From an uncultured Microbulbifer sp. (GTDB lineage: Bacteria > Pseudomonadota > Gammaproteobacteria > Pseudomonadales > Cellvibrionaceae): DNA of 64,000 bases. Positions 62,204 through 64,000 of this stretch are shown here, piece after piece (position 1 is the first letter of the stretch; each line of letters begins with the position of its first letter). A program made the position numbers and the translations under genes. Below the pieces are notes generated by a model that saw only the letters and a list, made by a program, of their open reading frames with translations, searched no databases and was not told the DNA's origin. The DNA is taken from contig NZ_CANMKV010000004.1 of the NCBI RefSeq assembly GCF_947498635.1, positions 62,001 to 126,000 of the forward strand, given 5' to 3'.

Positions 62204-62818
62204 ATGATGAAGAACATTCTACGCAGTTTCCTGGCAGCTTTTACGGTTGTGGCCAGTGCAGCTTGGGCTGATGCCACCGATGATCTCGGCAAATTACTGC
62301 ATCCGCTGGCCTCTCTTTCCGGCGATTTTCAGCAGACCTTGATTGATGAACGCGGCAAGGTGTCGCAAAAAAGTAATGGCAGTTTTTCCGTGCAACGTCC
62401 GGGTAAGTTGCGCTGGAAAACGGGTGAGCCCTACGCTCAGCTCTTAGTCACTAACAACAAAACCCTGTGGCTCTATGACCCAGACCTTGAGCAAGTCACT
62501 GTGCGGCCGGTGGATGCACGCATGAAGGAGACTCCAGCACTATTGCTCGGTGGCAAGGTTGAGGAGATCCGCAATTCTTTCAGTGTGGTTTTCAAAGAGG
62601 GCGCGTACCAGCTGACTCCGAAAAACCCTAAGGCGCCCTTCAAGGCTATGGAAATTCGCTTTGCCAAAGATGGTCTGCCTGCAAAAATGTTGGTGCGTGA
62701 CAGCATGGGGCAAACTACTGAGATTAAATTTAGTAGTGTGAAAGCAAATCCTAAATTCTCCGCCTCTATCTTCAATTTCAAGCCGCCAGCTGGTACAGAT
62801 ATAATCAAAGATGAGTGA
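62204..62818 (+). CDS. lolA: Outer-membrane lipoprotein carrier protein LolA
   Basis: 204 residues with a signal peptide (1-22, ending ASAAWA). The mature part has LASLSGDFQQTLIDERGKVSQKSNGSFSVQRPGKLRWKTGEPYAQLLVTNNKTLWLYDPDLEQVTV, standard for LolA. It shuttles lipoproteins across the periplasm to LolB. It overlaps rarA by 8 bases, giving the ftsK-lolA-rarA order of E. coli and Pseudomonas. Confidence 0.96.
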   Translation: MMKNILRSFLAAFTVVASAAWADATDDLGKLLHPLASLSGDFQQTLIDERGKVSQKSNGSFSVQRPGKLRWKTGEPYAQLLVTNNKTLWLYDPDLEQVTVRPVDARMKETPALLLGGKVEEIRNSFSVVFKEGAYQLTPKNPKAPFKAMEIRFAKDGLPAKMLVRDSMGQTTEIKFSSVKANPKFSASIFNFKPPAGTDIIKDE

Positions 62819-64000
62819 TCTGTTTCAATCCCCACAAAGACACCAACCTCTGGCCGCGAGGATGCGGCCCGATTCTCTGGCCCATTATGTGGGCCAGTCG
62901 CATTTATTGGGGAAGGGTAAACCTCTGCGCGAGGCGGTTGAGCGCGGTCAACTGCATTCGATGGTCCTGTGGGGGCCTCCGGGGGTTGGTAAAACGACAT
63001 TTGCCCGGCTGCTCGCACAAGAGTGTGATGCGCGCTTCACCACGCTCTCCGCTGTTCTGGCCGGGGTGAAAGATATACGCCAAGCTGTGGCTGAGGCCGA
63101 GCAACACCGAATACAATCCGGTCGCAATACCATCCTTTTCGTGGATGAAGTTCATCGCTTCAACAAGGCGCAACAGGATGCCTTTCTCCCTTATGTTGAA
63201 GAGGGTACGGTGACCTTTGTTGGCGCCACTACCGAAAACCCGGCTTTCGAGTTAAATAATGCGCTGCTGTCCCGCTGCCGGGTGTATTTACTGCGCAGTA
63301 TTCCTGAGACGGATTTATTCGGTTTGTTGCAATATGCCTTGCGGACCGACGATCAATTGCTGGCGCGGGATGTCAGCGTTCCCGAGGATGTATTAAGCAA
63401 GATTGCACGCGCTGCCGATGGAGATGCGCGCAGCGCTTTAAATCTGCTGGAGGTGGCTTGTGATCTCGCCAGGGAGGAGGGCGCCAGGTTGGTTGTGGAC
63501 GAAGAGGTTCTCAGCGAGGTTCTCAGTGCTGATGTACGCCGGTTCGATAAGGGGGGTGACTACTTCTACGACCAGATCTCGGCCATGCACAAATCTGTAC
63601 GAGGCTCCGATCCCGATGCTGCACTCTATTGGTTTGTGCGCATGCTCGATGGTGGCTGTGATCCCTTGTATGTTGCCCGCCGGGTGGTGCGTATGGCCAG
63701 TGAAGATATTGGTAATGCCGACCCGCGCGCGCTGCAGTTGGCTTTAAGTGCCTGGGATGTGCAGCAGCGCCTTGGCAGCCCCGAAGGAGAACTGGCAATC
63801 GCCCAAGCTATCACCTACCTGGCAGTCGCCGCCAAGAGTAACGCGGTTTATAGTGCCTATAAACGCGCGGTGGCTGACGTGCGACGGGAGCCCAGCTACG
63901 AAGTGCCGATTCATTTGCGTAATGCGCCCACCAAACTGGCGAAAAGCCTGTCGCACGGCGCTGAGTACCGCTACGCCCACGATGAGCCCGATGCTTTTGC
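62811..64000 (+). CDS. rarA: Replication-associated recombination protein RarA (3' end cut by window edge)
   Basis: The gene starts at ATG 62811, inside the lolA stop region, and stays open to the end of the window (396 full codons). Walker A is GPPGVGKTT and Walker B FVDEVHRF; the sequences [34 protein letters not shown] and [31 protein letters not shown] are typical of the RarA/MgsA/WRNIP1 AAA+ family. It acts in recombination-dependent recovery of stalled replication forks. Most of the protein is present; only about the last 45 residues would be missing relative to the usual 440. Confidence 0.96.
   Translation, partial: MSDLFQSPQRHQPLAARMRPDSLAHYVGQSHLLGKGKPLREAVERGQLHSMVLWGPPGVGKTTFARLLAQECDARFTTLSAVLAGVKDIRQAVAEAEQHRIQSGRNTILFVDEVHRFNKAQQDAFLPYVEEGTVTFVGATTENPAFELNNALLSRCRVYLLRSIPETDLFGLLQYALRTDDQLLARDVSVPEDVLSKIARAADGDARSALNLLEVACDLAREEGARLVVDEEVLSEVLSADVRRFDKGGDYFYDQISAMHKSVRGSDPDAALYWFVRMLDGGCDPLYVARRVVRMASEDIGNADPRALQLALSAWDVQQRLGSPEGELAIAQAITYLAVAAKSNAVYSAYKRAVADVRREPSYEVPIHLRNAPTKLAKSLSHGAEYRYAHDEPDAF

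Overview
The window looks like chromosomal DNA from a marine gammaproteobacterium. The block rluE - icd - cspD - clpS - clpA - infA - bpt - aat - trxB - ftsK - lolA - rarA has the order known from Pseudomonas and Cellvibrionales. The large isocitrate lyase, the secreted M4 protease with two PPC domains and the frequent TTG/GTG starts fit a Cellvibrionales genus such as Microbulbifer. That placement is inference from gene content and order; nothing here fixes the genus. I found no rRNA, tRNA, insertion sequence or CRISPR array.

Layout. 0-4.3 kb: the 3' end of an AraC-type regulator, a yajC gene without secDF, an OsmC-like protein, a PLP deaminase/desulfhydrase and a Na+/amino-acid symporter. 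4.3-9.8 kb: a secreted thermolysin-family protease, then a divergent pair resembling puuA/puuB of polyamine catabolism, separated by a small octanucleotide repeat. 9.9-15.4 kb: TetR regulator coupled to a 5'-nucleotidase, cysB, a small CxxC protein, pabB, ppsR. 15.5-34.5 kb: a long stretch dominated by C2 and gluconeogenic metabolism: ppsA (divergent from its regulator ppsR), L,D-transpeptidase, rraA, a di-heme c-type protein, fadE, an acetyl-CoA hydrolase/transferase, ackA-pta, aceA, a LysR regulator, glcB. Together these oxidise fatty acids, interconvert acetate and acetyl-CoA, run the glyoxylate shunt and return carbon to PEP.

34.5-44.8 kb is the accessory part. It looks AT-richer and holds a small lipoprotein gene broken by an in-frame amber codon, a four-gene FUSC / DUF1656 / HlyD / NodT-type efflux operon, an arylamine N-acetyltransferase preceded by a SoxR/MerR-like operator and followed by a truncated flavodoxin start, an 8-oxoguanine-deaminase-like amidohydrolase and a TMEM175-type channel. 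44.8-64 kb returns to conserved housekeeping genes: GNAT-roxA, purB-hflD-mnmA, rluE, icd, the N-degron machinery (clpS, clpA, bpt, aat) with infA, trxB, an inserted SAM methyltransferase, ftsK, lolA and a 3'-truncated rarA.

The most interesting leads are the SoxR-like operator over nat with its overlapping flavodoxin remnant, the amber-interrupted lipoprotein next to the efflux operon, the orphan yajC, the octamer repeat between the polyamine genes, and the methyltransferase inserted between trxB and ftsK. I did not find a clearly new multi-gene system.
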